The notes below the pieces were generated by a model, which was not told the DNA's origin, made no database searches, and saw only the letters and a program-made list of their open reading frames with translations. A program made the position numbers and the translations under genes. Of a stretch of DNA of 47,070 nt, positions 30,107-39,228 are shown piece by piece. This stretch comes from Streptomyces lycii (lineage in GTDB: Bacteria; Actinomycetota; Actinomycetes; Streptomycetales; Streptomycetaceae). The stretch covers positions 5,795-52,864 of the forward strand of contig NZ_WHPN01000406.1 in assembly GCF_009735685.1 (NCBI RefSeq), given 5' to 3'. Position 1 is the stretch's first letter, and every line of letters begins with the position of its first letter.

Positions 30107-31831
30107 TCAGCCTGTCACAGTGATCTCGGAGATGCCGCCCCGGAACTGGCCGGAGGAGCTGTCCGGGGCCAGCTCGGTGATGTGGATGAGCACATAACGG
30201 GTACGGACGGGCTCGTCGGTGTTTATCTCGAGCGAGCTGCCGATCTGCTTCGGCCGGCTCAGCCGCTCGGAGAACTCGTCGGCCGACGCGGGAGCCGAGG
30301 CCGACTCGGGCGCCGCCAGCACCTCGGCCGTCTGGCCGCTGCGGTACATGCTGACGTTCAGCCCCGTCACCTCCTGCACGCGGCCCAGGTCGACGATCAG
30401 GCCGCTGCCCTCCTTGCGGTTGGGGAGATTGCCGAAGTTGGCGTAGCCCTTGTAGTGCGGCGTGATCCAGGCGGTCGCGCGGTCGCCGTCGATGGCGTTC
30501 GGCACGTCCTCCGCGGCCACGGGCGGGCCGAGCGGCGCGTACTCGGTGGCGTCGGAGATCTTGAGCGGGGAGCCCTTCTCCTGCTGCTTGCCGGCGCCCC
30601 CGCCGTCGCCCCCGGGCTGTTCCGTGTCACCCGACGTCTGCTGGTCCCGGTCCATCAGGATGCTGGCCACCTGCCAGCTGCCGAGCCCCAGCGCGGCGAT
30701 GAGCAGCGCGGACACCGTCCACTTCAGCGCCTTGCCGGTGCGGGTCTGGAGCGGCGGCGGAGGAGTCACCACGGGCGCGGCCGGGGGATGGACGGTGCCG
30801 CGCGCCGGGGACTGCGCGTACGAGTTCGCCGAGGGGTAGGTCGGCGGCTGGTAGGTCGGGGTGGCGAAGGAGGGCTCCGGGGGCCGGATGCGGGGCAGTG
30901 CTGCCACGGCCTTGGACAGCTCCTCCGGGGTGGTGCAGGGCTGCTCGGCGCGCAGCGGGGTGGAGCCGTTGTTCGCCAGCGCCCGCATGGCCAGCTCGGC
31001 GAGCCCGCGGTGGACGCCCGCCCGTACCTGGTCCGGGGCGATCAGGCCGACGCCCTTGGGCAGCCCGGACAGCCCGTAGGCGTCCTCCTCGTACGGCCAG
31101 CGCTGGGTGAGGGCGGCGTACAGCAGTGCGCCGATCGCCTCCGTGTCCGTGCGCTGCGGGTGCTCCGTGGCGACGCCGCGGAGCGCGGCCATGACGGCGA
31201 GCCCGCGGATGCGGTACTGGCCGGAGTCGGTGCGCAGCACGGATCCGGGGGTGAGCCGGAGGTGGGAGAGGCCTTCGCGGTGGGCGGCGGCCATGGCCTG
31301 GGAGACCTGGGAGACGAGCTGATAGGCGTCGTACGGCTCCATGGGGCCGGAGGCGAGGACGGCGGTCAGCTCGGTGGCGTCCGGAAGCCACTCGTGGACG
31401 ACGTAGACGAGATCGTCCTCCTCGACGGCGTCCAGCACCTGTACGAAGCGGGGGTCGCCCAGCAGGGCGGCGGAGCGGGCGGCGGCGAGCACCGGGCGGG
31501 ATCTGGGGTGGCCGGCGGGCAGTACGTGCACGCCCACCGCACGGCGCAGCTTCTCGTCGACCGCACGCCAGCTGCTGAAGCCGTCCAGACGGGTGAGGCA
31601 CTCCTCCAGCCGGTACCGTCCGGCGAGCTTGTGCCCGCTGTGCAGCTCCGGTGGCTCCAGTCCGGCCACGTCCGTGCCGCCGGGCTCGGCCTCCCCCGCC
31701 CCGTTCGGCTCCGTGCCGGTCTTGTCCTGCTCCTCCACCCCGTCGGACGTGGCCTCGCCCGTTCGGGCGGTCAGCGGCTTGTCGCCGCCGGTGTCTGCCA
31801 CTCCGACGGCAGCCGTGCTCCGTTCCGCCAC
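30107..31831 (-). CDS. membrane pseudokinase with discoidin-like ectodomain
   Basis: 574 residues from the GTG at 31831, after a GGCAGGAG ribosome site; an upstream extension has no such support. After a disordered arm, residues about 67-312 have the kinase fold but no catalytic groups: the VAIK lysine is H102, the HRDxKxxN loop reads HLRLTPGS (190-197) and DFG reads RGL (209-211). A Pro-rich linker, a transmembrane helix (about 370-392) and an extracytoplasmic F5/8-type C-like domain (about 427-574, AIDGDRATAWIT, LIVDLGRVQEVTGLNV) follow. In M. tuberculosis the same domains are the C-terminal half of MviN/MurJ, where the phosphorylated pseudokinase recruits the FHA protein FhaA. Here it is a separate gene after murJ. 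Confidence 0.9.
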   Translation of the reverse strand: MAERSTAAVGVADTGGDKPLTARTGEATSDGVEEQDKTGTEPNGAGEAEPGGTDVAGLEPPELHSGHKLAGRYRLEECLTRLDGFSSWRAVDEKLRRAVGVHVLPAGHPRSRPVLAAARSAALLGDPRFVQVLDAVEEDDLVYVVHEWLPDATELTAVLASGPMEPYDAYQLVSQVSQAMAAAHREGLSHLRLTPGSVLRTDSGQYRIRGLAVMAALRGVATEHPQRTDTEAIGALLYAALTQRWPYEEDAYGLSGLPKGVGLIAPDQVRAGVHRGLAELAMRALANNGSTPLRAEQPCTTPEELSKAVAALPRIRPPEPSFATPTYQPPTYPSANSYAQSPARGTVHPPAAPVVTPPPPLQTRTGKALKWTVSALLIAALGLGSWQVASILMDRDQQTSGDTEQPGGDGGGAGKQQEKGSPLKISDATEYAPLGPPVAAEDVPNAIDGDRATAWITPHYKGYANFGNLPNRKEGSGLIVDLGRVQEVTGLNVSMYRSGQTAEVLAAPESASAPASADEFSERLSRPKQIGSSLEINTDEPVRTRYVLIHITELAPDSSSGQFRGGISEITVTG

Positions 31832-31943
31832 CGTCGCTCCTGCCTCCCCATCCGTTGCACGCCGGTCCACCACAGCAAAGCAATTGTGCCCACAGTCCGT
31901 CCGTATGCACGACACGCGGTCCCGGACGATGGTTGTCCGCAGG

Positions 31944-34391
31944 TCATCTGCCGAGACGGCCGCGGACCATGCCCACCATGGCGGTCAGCTCCTCCACCCG
32001 CATCCGCTTGGCGGCCAGGAAAAAGACCCCGAAGAGGACGACGCTGCCTCCGGCGAGGGCCGCGAGCGATCCGGTGGCGCCCTGGCCGAGAGCCCGGGTG
32101 ATGCCGTATCCGGCCGCCCACGCGGCGGCGGCCGCGGGCAGGGCCGCCCCGATCAGGCGCGCGTACGACCGCACCACCCGGCGCCCGTCCAGATCGCCGC
32201 CGAGCCGCTTCTTGAGGCGCTTCCAGGCCACGCCTACCCCGATGGCGTACGCCAATCCGTAGGAGGCGGCCATGCCGGTCACGACCCAGCGGGGCGGGAG
32301 CACCAGGAAGCACAGGCCGGAGGCGGCGGCGTTCATCGCGGCGACGATCACCGTGTTGTAGAAGGGCGTGCGGGTGTCCTCGTAGGCGTAGAAGCCGCGG
32401 AGGACCACGTACTGGATCGAGTACGGGATGAGGCCGAGGCCGAAGGCCATCAGGACGTAGCCGATGTTGCGGGCGCCGGACTCCCCCGAGCCCGCGTACA
32501 GCAGCGAGGTGATGGGGACGCCCAGCGCGAGGAACGTGAAGGCGCAGGGGACGATCGCGACCGCGGAGGTCCGCAGCCCGTAGGAGATGTCGTCGCGCAC
32601 CGCGCCGGCGTCGCCGTCGCTGGCGGCGCGCGAGATCCGGGGGAGGACGGCGGTCATCACGGAGACCGTGATGATGGCCTGCGGCATCTGCCAGAGCAGC
32701 AGGGCGTAGTTGTAGGCGGTGATGCCCGTGCCGGTGTGGCCCTGGTCCTCGGCGGTCGAGCCGGCCCAGGTGGCCAGCTGGGTGACGACGACCATGCCGA
32801 TCTGGTTGGCGAGGACGAAGAAGAAGGTCCACTTCGCCAGCCGGGCCGCCTTGCCCAGGCCGTGCCCGCGCCAGTCGAAGCGGAGCCGGAAGCGGAAGCC
32901 CGCGGCCCGCAGGTACGGGATCATGGCCAGCGCCTGGACGGCGAGGCCGAGCAGCGTCCCGATGCCGAGCAGCCGCACGCCCTCCGGCGTCATCGTCCCG
33001 GCGTCGAGCCCGGACTCGGTGAAGCTGCCGAAGGCCCAGATGAAGGAGCCGAAGGTGGCGATGATGACGATGTTGTTGAGGACCGGGGTCCACATCATGG
33101 CGCCGAAGTGGCCCCGCGCGTTCAGCACCTGCCCGAGCACCACGTGCAGGCCCATGAAGAACATCGTGGGCAGGCAGTAGCGGGCGAAGGCGACCGCGAC
33201 GTCCATCTGCTCCGGATCGGAGGCGATGGACGGCGACATCATGCGGATGAAGACGGGGGCGGCCAGCACGCAGACGGTGGTCACCCCGGCGAGCAGCACG
33301 ATGACCACGGTCAGCAGGCGGTTGGCGTACGCCTCGCCGCCGTCGTCGTCGTTCTTCATGGCCCGGACGAGCTGGGGGATGAAGACGGCGTTCAGGGCAC
33401 CGCCGCCGACGAGGACGTAGATCATCGTCGGCAGGGTGTTGGCGACCTGGTAGGTGTCGTTCAGCGTGCCGACGCCGATGGCGGCGGCCATGACCAGGGT
33501 CCGCAGAAAGCCGGTCAGCCGGGAGACGAGCGTGCCCGCGGCCATCACGGCACTCGACTTCAGCAGGCCGGCGGCCCGGCCGGTGCCCTTTCTCGGCGGT
33601 TCGGCGGCCGGCTCGGGAGCCGGGACGGGGACCTGCTGCGGGGCGGGCTCGGCCGCCGTCGCCGTCGGGTCGGGACCGGAGAAGGGCGGAGCCGGCGGGG
33701 CGGGCGGAGTCTCCGCGGACGCGGGCTGCGGCGGGCGGTGCGGGTCGTACGGCTGCTGCTGGTCCCGGTAGAGGTGCGCGAACGCGTCCGGCGGGCCCTG
33801 CGGCTGCTGCTCCGGTCCGGGCGCCGGGGGCCACTGCCCCGCCGCCGCTTGCGGGCCCGGGGTGTGCGGGGGCGCGGGGCTGCCGGCCGCGGGGCCGTGG
33901 GCGCCGTACGGGGCGGCGTCCCGGGGCGCGGAGCCGTGGGAAGTGTCGCGGGGCGCGGAGCCGTAGGGGGCGGAGTCGTGGTGTGTCGGCGGCGTCGGCG
34001 CCGGGCCGTGCGGGCCGGGGTTCCGCGGCGCGGAGCCGTACGGGGCGGTGCTCTGCCGGTCCGTGCCGTAGGGCGTCTCGCGCGGGTCCGGACCGTAGGC
34101 GGAGGTGTCCCGGGCGGGCGTGCCGTGGGGGGCGTCCTGCGCGGGCGGGCCGTACGGGTCCGTGGGCTGGGCGTCGGGGGCGGGCGGGCCGTACGGGGCC
34201 GAGGGCCGAGCGCCGGGCGCGGGTGTGCCGGGGGCCCGCGGCGGTTCGTACGGCGGGTAGGGGGCGCTGCCGTACGGGGGCTGTGGCTCGGGGCCCTGCG
34301 TCTCCGCGGCCGGAGGGGGCGGTGGCGTCGGCTGGCCCGCCGGGTCACCGCCCGGCTGCCGGCCGTGGTCACCGTCGTACGGCGCGTTCAT
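31944..34391 (-). CDS. murJ: lipid II flippase MurJ/MviN with long N-terminal arm
   Basis: 815 residues from the ATG at 34391; a GTG two codons earlier leaves no room for a ribosome site. Residues 1 to about 270 are a hydrophilic, Pro/Tyr/Gly/Gln-rich arm with repeats such as APYGSAPRD and PYGPPAPD. The MurJ core begins at GRAAGLLKSSAVMAAGTLVSRLTGFLRT and contains about 14 hydrophobic helices (MOP superfamily), with the conserved LPTMIYVLVGGGALNAVFIP, VLNARGHFG and FYAYEDTRTPFYNT segments. It flips lipid-linked peptidoglycan precursor to the outer face. It ends with a short basic tail and lies 112 nt upstream of its pseudokinase partner. Confidence 0.94.
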   Translation of the reverse strand: MNAPYDGDHGRQPGGDPAGQPTPPPPPAAETQGPEPQPPYGSAPYPPYEPPRAPGTPAPGARPSAPYGPPAPDAQPTDPYGPPAQDAPHGTPARDTSAYGPDPRETPYGTDRQSTAPYGSAPRNPGPHGPAPTPPTHHDSAPYGSAPRDTSHGSAPRDAAPYGAHGPAAGSPAPPHTPGPQAAAGQWPPAPGPEQQPQGPPDAFAHLYRDQQQPYDPHRPPQPASAETPPAPPAPPFSGPDPTATAAEPAPQQVPVPAPEPAAEPPRKGTGRAAGLLKSSAVMAAGTLVSRLTGFLRTLVMAAAIGVGTLNDTYQVANTLPTMIYVLVGGGALNAVFIPQLVRAMKNDDDGGEAYANRLLTVVIVLLAGVTTVCVLAAPVFIRMMSPSIASDPEQMDVAVAFARYCLPTMFFMGLHVVLGQVLNARGHFGAMMWTPVLNNIVIIATFGSFIWAFGSFTESGLDAGTMTPEGVRLLGIGTLLGLAVQALAMIPYLRAAGFRFRLRFDWRGHGLGKAARLAKWTFFFVLANQIGMVVVTQLATWAGSTAEDQGHTGTGITAYNYALLLWQMPQAIITVSVMTAVLPRISRAASDGDAGAVRDDISYGLRTSAVAIVPCAFTFLALGVPITSLLYAGSGESGARNIGYVLMAFGLGLIPYSIQYVVLRGFYAYEDTRTPFYNTVIVAAMNAAASGLCFLVLPPRWVVTGMAASYGLAYAIGVGVAWKRLKKRLGGDLDGRRVVRSYARLIGAALPAAAAAWAAGYGITRALGQGATGSLAALAGGSVVLFGVFFLAAKRMRVEELTAMVGMVRGRLGR

Positions 34392-34436
34392 CGCCACCCC
34401 ACCTCATCGCCCCGGGCCGACCGGCCCGGACATCCG

Positions 34437-37208
34437 TCAACGCTCCACCTTCTCACCCGTGCCGGCACCGCCGCCGTTCTCCCGGCCGGTGTCCGCCCGC
34501 CGGCCCTCCGGCCGGTCCGACGGCGCCGCCCCGTTTCCGGTTTCCGCGGCAGGGGCCCCGGGGGGTTCCTCGGGCGGCCGGGCCGGTTCCGTGTCCGGTT
34601 CTGTGTCCGGTCCTGTGTCCGACTGTTGTCCGGAGGGCTCGTCCGCGTGCGCTGCCTCTGCGTGCGCTGCCTCCGCGGACGGCTTCTCCGCGGCGGAGGC
34701 GCTGTCGGACGGTTCCGTGTCGGACGGTTCCCTGCCGGAAGGGGCCGCGTCCTCGGAAGGTGCCTCGGCTCCGGCGGGCTCCGCCGTGGACTCCTCCGTG
34801 GACTCCTCCGTCCCGGCGGGCTCCGCCGCCGGCTCTGCGTCCCGCTCCGCCCCGGCTGGCTCCGCGGCCCCGGAGGTGCTCGCGGGCTCACCGGAAGCCG
34901 TGGTCCCGGCGGGCTCCCCGGGTGCGCCGGCCGCCGCCTCGGCCGCCGCGGACGTCCCGCCCGCCGCCTCCGCGGACGAGACGGAAGCACGCCGCTTGCG
35001 CTGCGTGTACATGCGGATCCCCGCGAGGACCGTGAGCAGCACACCGCCCGCGATGACGAGCATGACGGTCGAGGTGATCTCGGTGACGTTCACCTGGAAC
35101 GACATCGGCGCCCCGTAGGGCCTGCCGTCCTCGGTGTAGAGCTGCGCCTCGACCCAGACGAGCCCGTTGGCGTTCGCCGTGGTGTCGAACTTCACCGACT
35201 GGCTGTGTCCGCCGTCGATCTCCACGGGCTGGGCCTCGCCCGGGTCGAGCCGGTGCGGAGAGGCGGAGCGCAGGACCAGCTTGAGGCCCTCGACACCCTG
35301 GACCAGATTGTTCTGCACCGTCACGGGGATCGACGCGCTGCGTCCGGAGAGCGTCTGCTTCGACTTCTGGATCAGCTGGACGCCCTGGGTGAGGTCCGTC
35401 AGATGGTCCGCCACGGAGTCCCGGAACGCGGCGGCCTCCTCGGAATCGCCGCGCCACGACGTGGACATCTGGCGGAGCATCGCGGTGCCGAACGGCGTCA
35501 CCACCCGGTCCGGCTCGGACAGGATGACCTGGAACCGGGTGAGCGCGTCCTGGGTCCGCTGGATCTCCTCGAAGGCCTCGCGCGGCAGCTCCTGCTTGCG
35601 CAGCGACGACGGATAGGAGCCGCTGCCGGGGACCTGGGTGGACGCACGGGGGTCGGACGGTTCCTCGACGGCGTCCCCGAGGTCGATCGGCTCCGTCCAG
35701 CGGCCCGCGTCCAGGGCCCGTACGGCTTGGGCCATCGCCTGGGCCTGCCCGGCGGTCGGCATGCGCTGCGGCGCGACGACGACGCTGCGCTCCTTGCCCG
35801 GCACCTGCTGCGTGATCATCAGCGTCTGGGCGAGGAACTCCTGAACGGCGAGAGTGGAGTTCTCCGCCCGGGACAGGTCGCCCTGGAAGGCGGTGGAGAG
35901 GCGGGCGTCCGCGACCAGGGCGGTGTTGCCGCCGCCGATGGGCCGGGCCGCGGTGGGGGTGTAGGAGAGGTTCCCGGTCTCGCGGATGCTGTCGCTGCGC
36001 GTGATGACGTTGTGGGCACCGGCGGAGGTGGCGACGTCGACGACGGAGGTGTCGACGGCCCCGTTGACGGGCCAGGCGAAGTCGGTCCGCGGCTGCCGGT
36101 GCAGGATCGTCTTCACCGTGGTCGCGGCCAGGTCGGTGGCGGGCTTGAGGTGGCCGATCGCACCGGACACCTCCTTGCCGCGGTGCGCGAGCGAGGCGAT
36201 GTCGGGATCGGCGAAGGGCAGCGCCACCAGCTCTCGGCCCTCGACGGCGCGCTGGAGGTCCGACAGCCACTGCTTGGCGAGGGCCTGGTTCTTGCCCTCC
36301 GTGGTGGAGCCGTCGGGGTGCTCGACCTTGTAGTCCTTGGTCATCGTCTCGACACTGGCGAGCAGGTCCGGGTCGATCACCCAGGTGACGGGCAGATCCT
36401 CGCCGAGGGCCACCAGCTGCTGGAGCCGGCCGCCGGGGGCCAGCTCCTTCGCCAGCTCGTCGTTACGGAACCGGGGCGTCTGCTCCCGGCCGCTGTCGGA
36501 CTCCGTCTGTGCCGTCAGATGGGGGGTCGAGATCAGCGGCCACATGAAGCCGACCTTCGTCCGCTTCGAGGTCTTCTCCGGCTGCCAGGGGAGGAAGGTC
36601 CGCTCGATGCCGAGTACCTGCTCGTACGCCTGGCCGGAGGCCTTCCCGCTGAGGGAGACACCGAGCTGGTAGACGCCGGGGTTCCCGAGGTCCAGCTCGT
36701 CCGCGGGGACCTTCACCTCGAAGGCACGGGTGATGCCGGTGGCCAGCGTGCCGAGTTTCACGTCGTACCTGCCGCCCACCGGCTGTCCGTCCGCGCCGTA
36801 CGAGTAGCCGGTCCGCTTCGCCGCGGACTCCAGGGCGCTCCGGCTGCCGACCGAGGGACCGCTGCGCAGGTCGACCCGGGCGTCGGCGATCGTGCTCCGG
36901 CCCTCGTTGGTGACGCTGCCCCTGACGGTGATCGTGTCGTCCTCGTCCGGGGACACCGGGGTCAGCGAATCGATCGCCACGTCCACGGTGCGCGAGCCCC
37001 CGGGCGAGGGCGCCGCCTGGGCCGCCGCGGCGGCGGGAAGCTGTGCCGGGCCCGCGAGGAGGGGCGCCGCTGTCAGGACCGCGGCGGCTCGCCACAGCCA
37101 CCGGCGGGCAGGAGCGGAACTCGTCTCCTGGAATGCTGCCGCGTCGGCCACGCGCTCGCCCGTCCTCGTTCGTCGTCGGTGGTGGTCGTCGGAAGTGCGT
37201 CCACGCAT
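34437..37208 (-). CDS. large secreted/anchored DUF6049-like protein
   Basis: About 923 residues from the ATG at 37208. An in-frame GTG at 37151 is an alternative start (about 904 residues) and may be preferable because the ATG has a poor ribosome site. A signal peptide (RRWLWRAAAVLTAAPLLAGPAQLPAAAAAQA) precedes a long extracytoplasmic region with an early CARDB-like beta fold (VDVAIDSLTPVSPDEDDTITVRGSVTNEGRS) and a late one (SIPVTVQNNLVQGVEGLKLVL). A transmembrane helix lies at about 705-725 and is followed by an Ala/Pro/Glu-rich cytoplasmic tail of about 190 residues. In M. tuberculosis the matching position upstream of mviN holds Rv3909. It is linked to murJ (45 nt), which suggests an envelope role; function unknown. 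Confidence 0.85.
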   Translation of the reverse strand: MRGRTSDDHHRRRTRTGERVADAAAFQETSSAPARRWLWRAAAVLTAAPLLAGPAQLPAAAAAQAAPSPGGSRTVDVAIDSLTPVSPDEDDTITVRGSVTNEGRSTIADARVDLRSGPSVGSRSALESAAKRTGYSYGADGQPVGGRYDVKLGTLATGITRAFEVKVPADELDLGNPGVYQLGVSLSGKASGQAYEQVLGIERTFLPWQPEKTSKRTKVGFMWPLISTPHLTAQTESDSGREQTPRFRNDELAKELAPGGRLQQLVALGEDLPVTWVIDPDLLASVETMTKDYKVEHPDGSTTEGKNQALAKQWLSDLQRAVEGRELVALPFADPDIASLAHRGKEVSGAIGHLKPATDLAATTVKTILHRQPRTDFAWPVNGAVDTSVVDVATSAGAHNVITRSDSIRETGNLSYTPTAARPIGGGNTALVADARLSTAFQGDLSRAENSTLAVQEFLAQTLMITQQVPGKERSVVVAPQRMPTAGQAQAMAQAVRALDAGRWTEPIDLGDAVEEPSDPRASTQVPGSGSYPSSLRKQELPREAFEEIQRTQDALTRFQVILSEPDRVVTPFGTAMLRQMSTSWRGDSEEAAAFRDSVADHLTDLTQGVQLIQKSKQTLSGRSASIPVTVQNNLVQGVEGLKLVLRSASPHRLDPGEAQPVEIDGGHSQSVKFDTTANANGLVWVEAQLYTEDGRPYGAPMSFQVNVTEITSTVMLVIAGGVLLTVLAGIRMYTQRKRRASVSSAEAAGGTSAAAEAAAGAPGEPAGTTASGEPASTSGAAEPAGAERDAEPAAEPAGTEESTEESTAEPAGAEAPSEDAAPSGREPSDTEPSDSASAAEKPSAEAAHAEAAHADEPSGQQSDTGPDTEPDTEPARPPEEPPGAPAAETGNGAAPSDRPEGRRADTGRENGGGAGTGEKVER

Positions 37209-37311
37209 GGTAACGAGGAGCGCGGGCGCGAAGTGCTGGGGTTCGCCTCTCAAGATCGGCCGCGCGGGCGGGATACGGGAAGCGGGGGCCACCGGGGCCG
37301 CCGGGGCCACG

Positions 37312-37326
37312 TACCCTGGTCTGTCG
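37312..37326 (+). promoter_or_regulatory. candidate promoter -10 and leaderless start of pcnA
   Basis: TACCCT (37312-37317) ends 8 nt before the GTG at 37326, so transcription would begin at or next to the start codon. No ribosome site is seen. The -35 is not clear. Confidence 0.4.
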
Positions 37327-38804
37327 TGCCGAACGCGAAGAATGACAGCCTCGACCCGCAGACCCCGCGGACCGCCCAGCCGGCGCACGCGCTCAGCCAG
37401 GCGCAGCGCCGTGCGGTGAGTGAGCTTCTGCGGGTGTCCCCCGTCGCCGACGACCTGGCGCGCCGATTCCAGGAGGCCGGGCACACGCTCGCCCTGGTCG
37501 GCGGTTCCGTCCGGGACGCGCTGCTGGGGCGGCTCGGCAACGACCTGGACTTCACCACGGACGCCCGCCCGGATGACGTACTGAAGATCGTGCGGCCGTG
37601 GGCGGACTCGGTCTGGGAGGTCGGCATCACCTTCGGGACGGTCGGCTGCCGCAAGGGCGACTTCCAGATCGAGGTGACGACCTACCGCTCCGAGGCGTAC
37701 GACCGCACCTCCCGCAAGCCCGAGGTGTCCTACGGCGACTCGATCGAGCAGGACCTGGTCCGCCGGGACTTCACGGTCAACGCCATGGCGGTCGCACTGC
37801 CCGAGAAGGAGTTCGTCGACCCGCACGGCGGGCTGGACGATCTCGCCGCCCGGACCCTGCGCACCCCGGGCACGCCGCAGGAGTCGTTCTCCGACGACCC
37901 GCTGAGGATGATGCGCGCGGCGCGCTTCGCGTCCCAGTTGGACTTCGAGGTCGCGCCGGAGGTCGTCGCCGCGATGACGGAGATGGCGGACCGGATCGGG
38001 ATCGTCTCGGCGGAGCGGGTGCGGGACGAACTGAACAAGCTGCTGCTGGGCGGCCACCCGCGGAAGGGGTTGCGGCTGCTGGTCGACACCGGGCTGGCCG
38101 GACATGTGCTGCCCGAGCTTCCGGCGCTGCGCCTGGAGAGCGACGAGCATCACCGTCACAAGGACGTCTACGAGCACTCCCTGACGGTGCTGGAACAGGC
38201 CGTCGCGCTGGAGGACGACGGGCCGGACCTGGTGCTGCGGCTGGCCGCCCTGCTGCACGACATCGGGAAGCCGAAGACCCGGCGGTTCGAGAAGGACGGC
38301 CGGGTCTCCTTCCACCACCACGAGGTGGTCGGCGCCAAGATGACCAAGGCGCGGATGACCAAGCTCAAGTACTCCAGCGAGATGATCAAGGACGTCTCGC
38401 GCCTCGTCGAGCTGCATCTGCGCTTCCACGGCTACGGGATGGGCGAGTGGACCGATTCGGCGGTCCGCCGCTACGTACGGGACGCCGGGCCGCTGCTGAA
38501 CCGGCTGCACAAGCTGACCCGCTCCGACTGCACGACGCGGAACAAGAAGAAGGCGAACGCGCTCTCCCGGGCGTACGACGGGCTGGAGGAGCGCATCGCG
38601 AGGCTCCAGGAGCAGGAGCAGCTCGACGCGATCCGGCCGGATCTGGACGGCAACGAGATCATGGAGATCCTCGGTGTGCCGCCGGGCCCCGCAGTCGGGA
38701 AGGCGTACCGGCATCTGCTGGAGCTGCGGCTGGAGAACGGGCCGATGGAGCGCGACGCCGCGGTGGCGGCGCTCAAGGAATGGTGGGCGGAGCAGGACGG
38801 CTGA
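37326..38804 (+). CDS. pcnA: CCA tRNA nucleotidyltransferase (pcnA family, HD domain)
   Basis: 492 residues from a GTG that has no ribosome site. The nucleotidyltransferase head has GGSVRDALLG (59-68), DLD (73-75) with two metal-binding aspartates, and RRDFTVNAMA. The tail has DDPLRMMRAARFASQL and a canonical HD domain with HRHKDVYEHSL and LLHDIGKPKTR. It adds or repairs the 3' CCA of tRNAs, here needed because the two tRNA genes in the window lack an encoded CCA. An HD domain suggests phosphohydrolase activity in addition. It is divergent from the DUF6049-like gene (117 bp). Confidence 0.95.
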   Translation: MPNAKNDSLDPQTPRTAQPAHALSQAQRRAVSELLRVSPVADDLARRFQEAGHTLALVGGSVRDALLGRLGNDLDFTTDARPDDVLKIVRPWADSVWEVGITFGTVGCRKGDFQIEVTTYRSEAYDRTSRKPEVSYGDSIEQDLVRRDFTVNAMAVALPEKEFVDPHGGLDDLAARTLRTPGTPQESFSDDPLRMMRAARFASQLDFEVAPEVVAAMTEMADRIGIVSAERVRDELNKLLLGGHPRKGLRLLVDTGLAGHVLPELPALRLESDEHHRHKDVYEHSLTVLEQAVALEDDGPDLVLRLAALLHDIGKPKTRRFEKDGRVSFHHHEVVGAKMTKARMTKLKYSSEMIKDVSRLVELHLRFHGYGMGEWTDSAVRRYVRDAGPLLNRLHKLTRSDCTTRNKKKANALSRAYDGLEERIARLQEQEQLDAIRPDLDGNEIMEILGVPPGPAVGKAYRHLLELRLENGPMERDAAVAALKEWWAEQDG

Positions 38805-38959
38805 CACCGCCGCCCGCCCCGCCTGCGGGCTGCTGCCCCGTCGCCGTTCCCGGCCCCTGGCTCCTGCTGCCCGGTGTCAGGGGCGGCAGGCGCCAGGGCT
38901 CGGTGCGGGCGTCGCGTCTGCTGCGCGTCCGGTCATGAGCCGCGTTTCACACGGGCCGT

Positions 38960-38973
38960 GTTTCACGTGAAAC
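38960..38973. other. parS: parS site between pcnA and MFS gene
   Basis: A perfect GTTTCACGTGAAAC. A partial copy (GTTTCACAC) lies 17 bp to its left. Confidence 0.93.
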
Positions 38974-39059
38974 AGGCCCGCGCCTGTGTACGCGCACTCA
39001 CGTCCCCGTCCCCACCCTCGTCTCCGGCACGCCGTACCCACGTGCGCCGTCACCCTCGT

Positions 39060-39220
39060 GCGCGTCACGCCCGCGCCGACGTGTCCGTGCCCGCTCACGT
39101 GTCCGCGCCCACCCATGTGCCCGTGTCCGCGCCCGCACCCCACGTACTCCGCACCCCACGTGCCCGTGCCACGCGCCCATGTGCCCGTGCCCATGCGCCC
39201 GTGCCCGCGCTTGGCGCTCA
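39060..39220. repeat. imperfect short repeats of CCCGTG/CACGTG type
   Basis: Repeated hexamer-like units (CCCGTG, CACGTG, CATGTG, CCGCGC) with strong C/T bias on the plus strand, about 15-20 units, lying between two parS sites 290 bp apart. Confidence 0.7.
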
Positions 39221-39228
39221 GGGTGCCG

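Larger units (their letters stand above)
38805..39228. other. gene-free region with one parS and low-complexity repeats
   Basis: 424 bp between pcnA and the MFS gene. It holds a perfect parS (38960-38973) and, from about 39000 to 39225, a pyrimidine-rich low-complexity stretch. Translations of this stretch are meaningless (HGHMGTGTW or VPVPRAHVPVP). No terminator for pcnA is clear. I see no gene. Confidence 0.8.

Noticed and set aside
31925..31940. DnaA box-like TTGTCCGCA upstream of the pseudokinase
   Set aside because: One base off and isolated, with no promoter context; chance at this GC content is likely.
36740..36760. parS-like GTTTCACGT near 36757
   Set aside because: Only half the palindrome matches; the other half is CGTAC.
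31593..38804. A 2403-codon open frame on the plus strand
   Set aside because: Most is the antisense of the sigM-side genes, murJ and the DUF6049-like gene; only the end (37326-38804) is the real pcnA. High GC opens long frames on the opposite strand.
34437..38807. A 1456-codon minus-strand frame
   Set aside because: Its first 533 codons are antisense of pcnA. The real gene begins with the signal peptide at about 37208.
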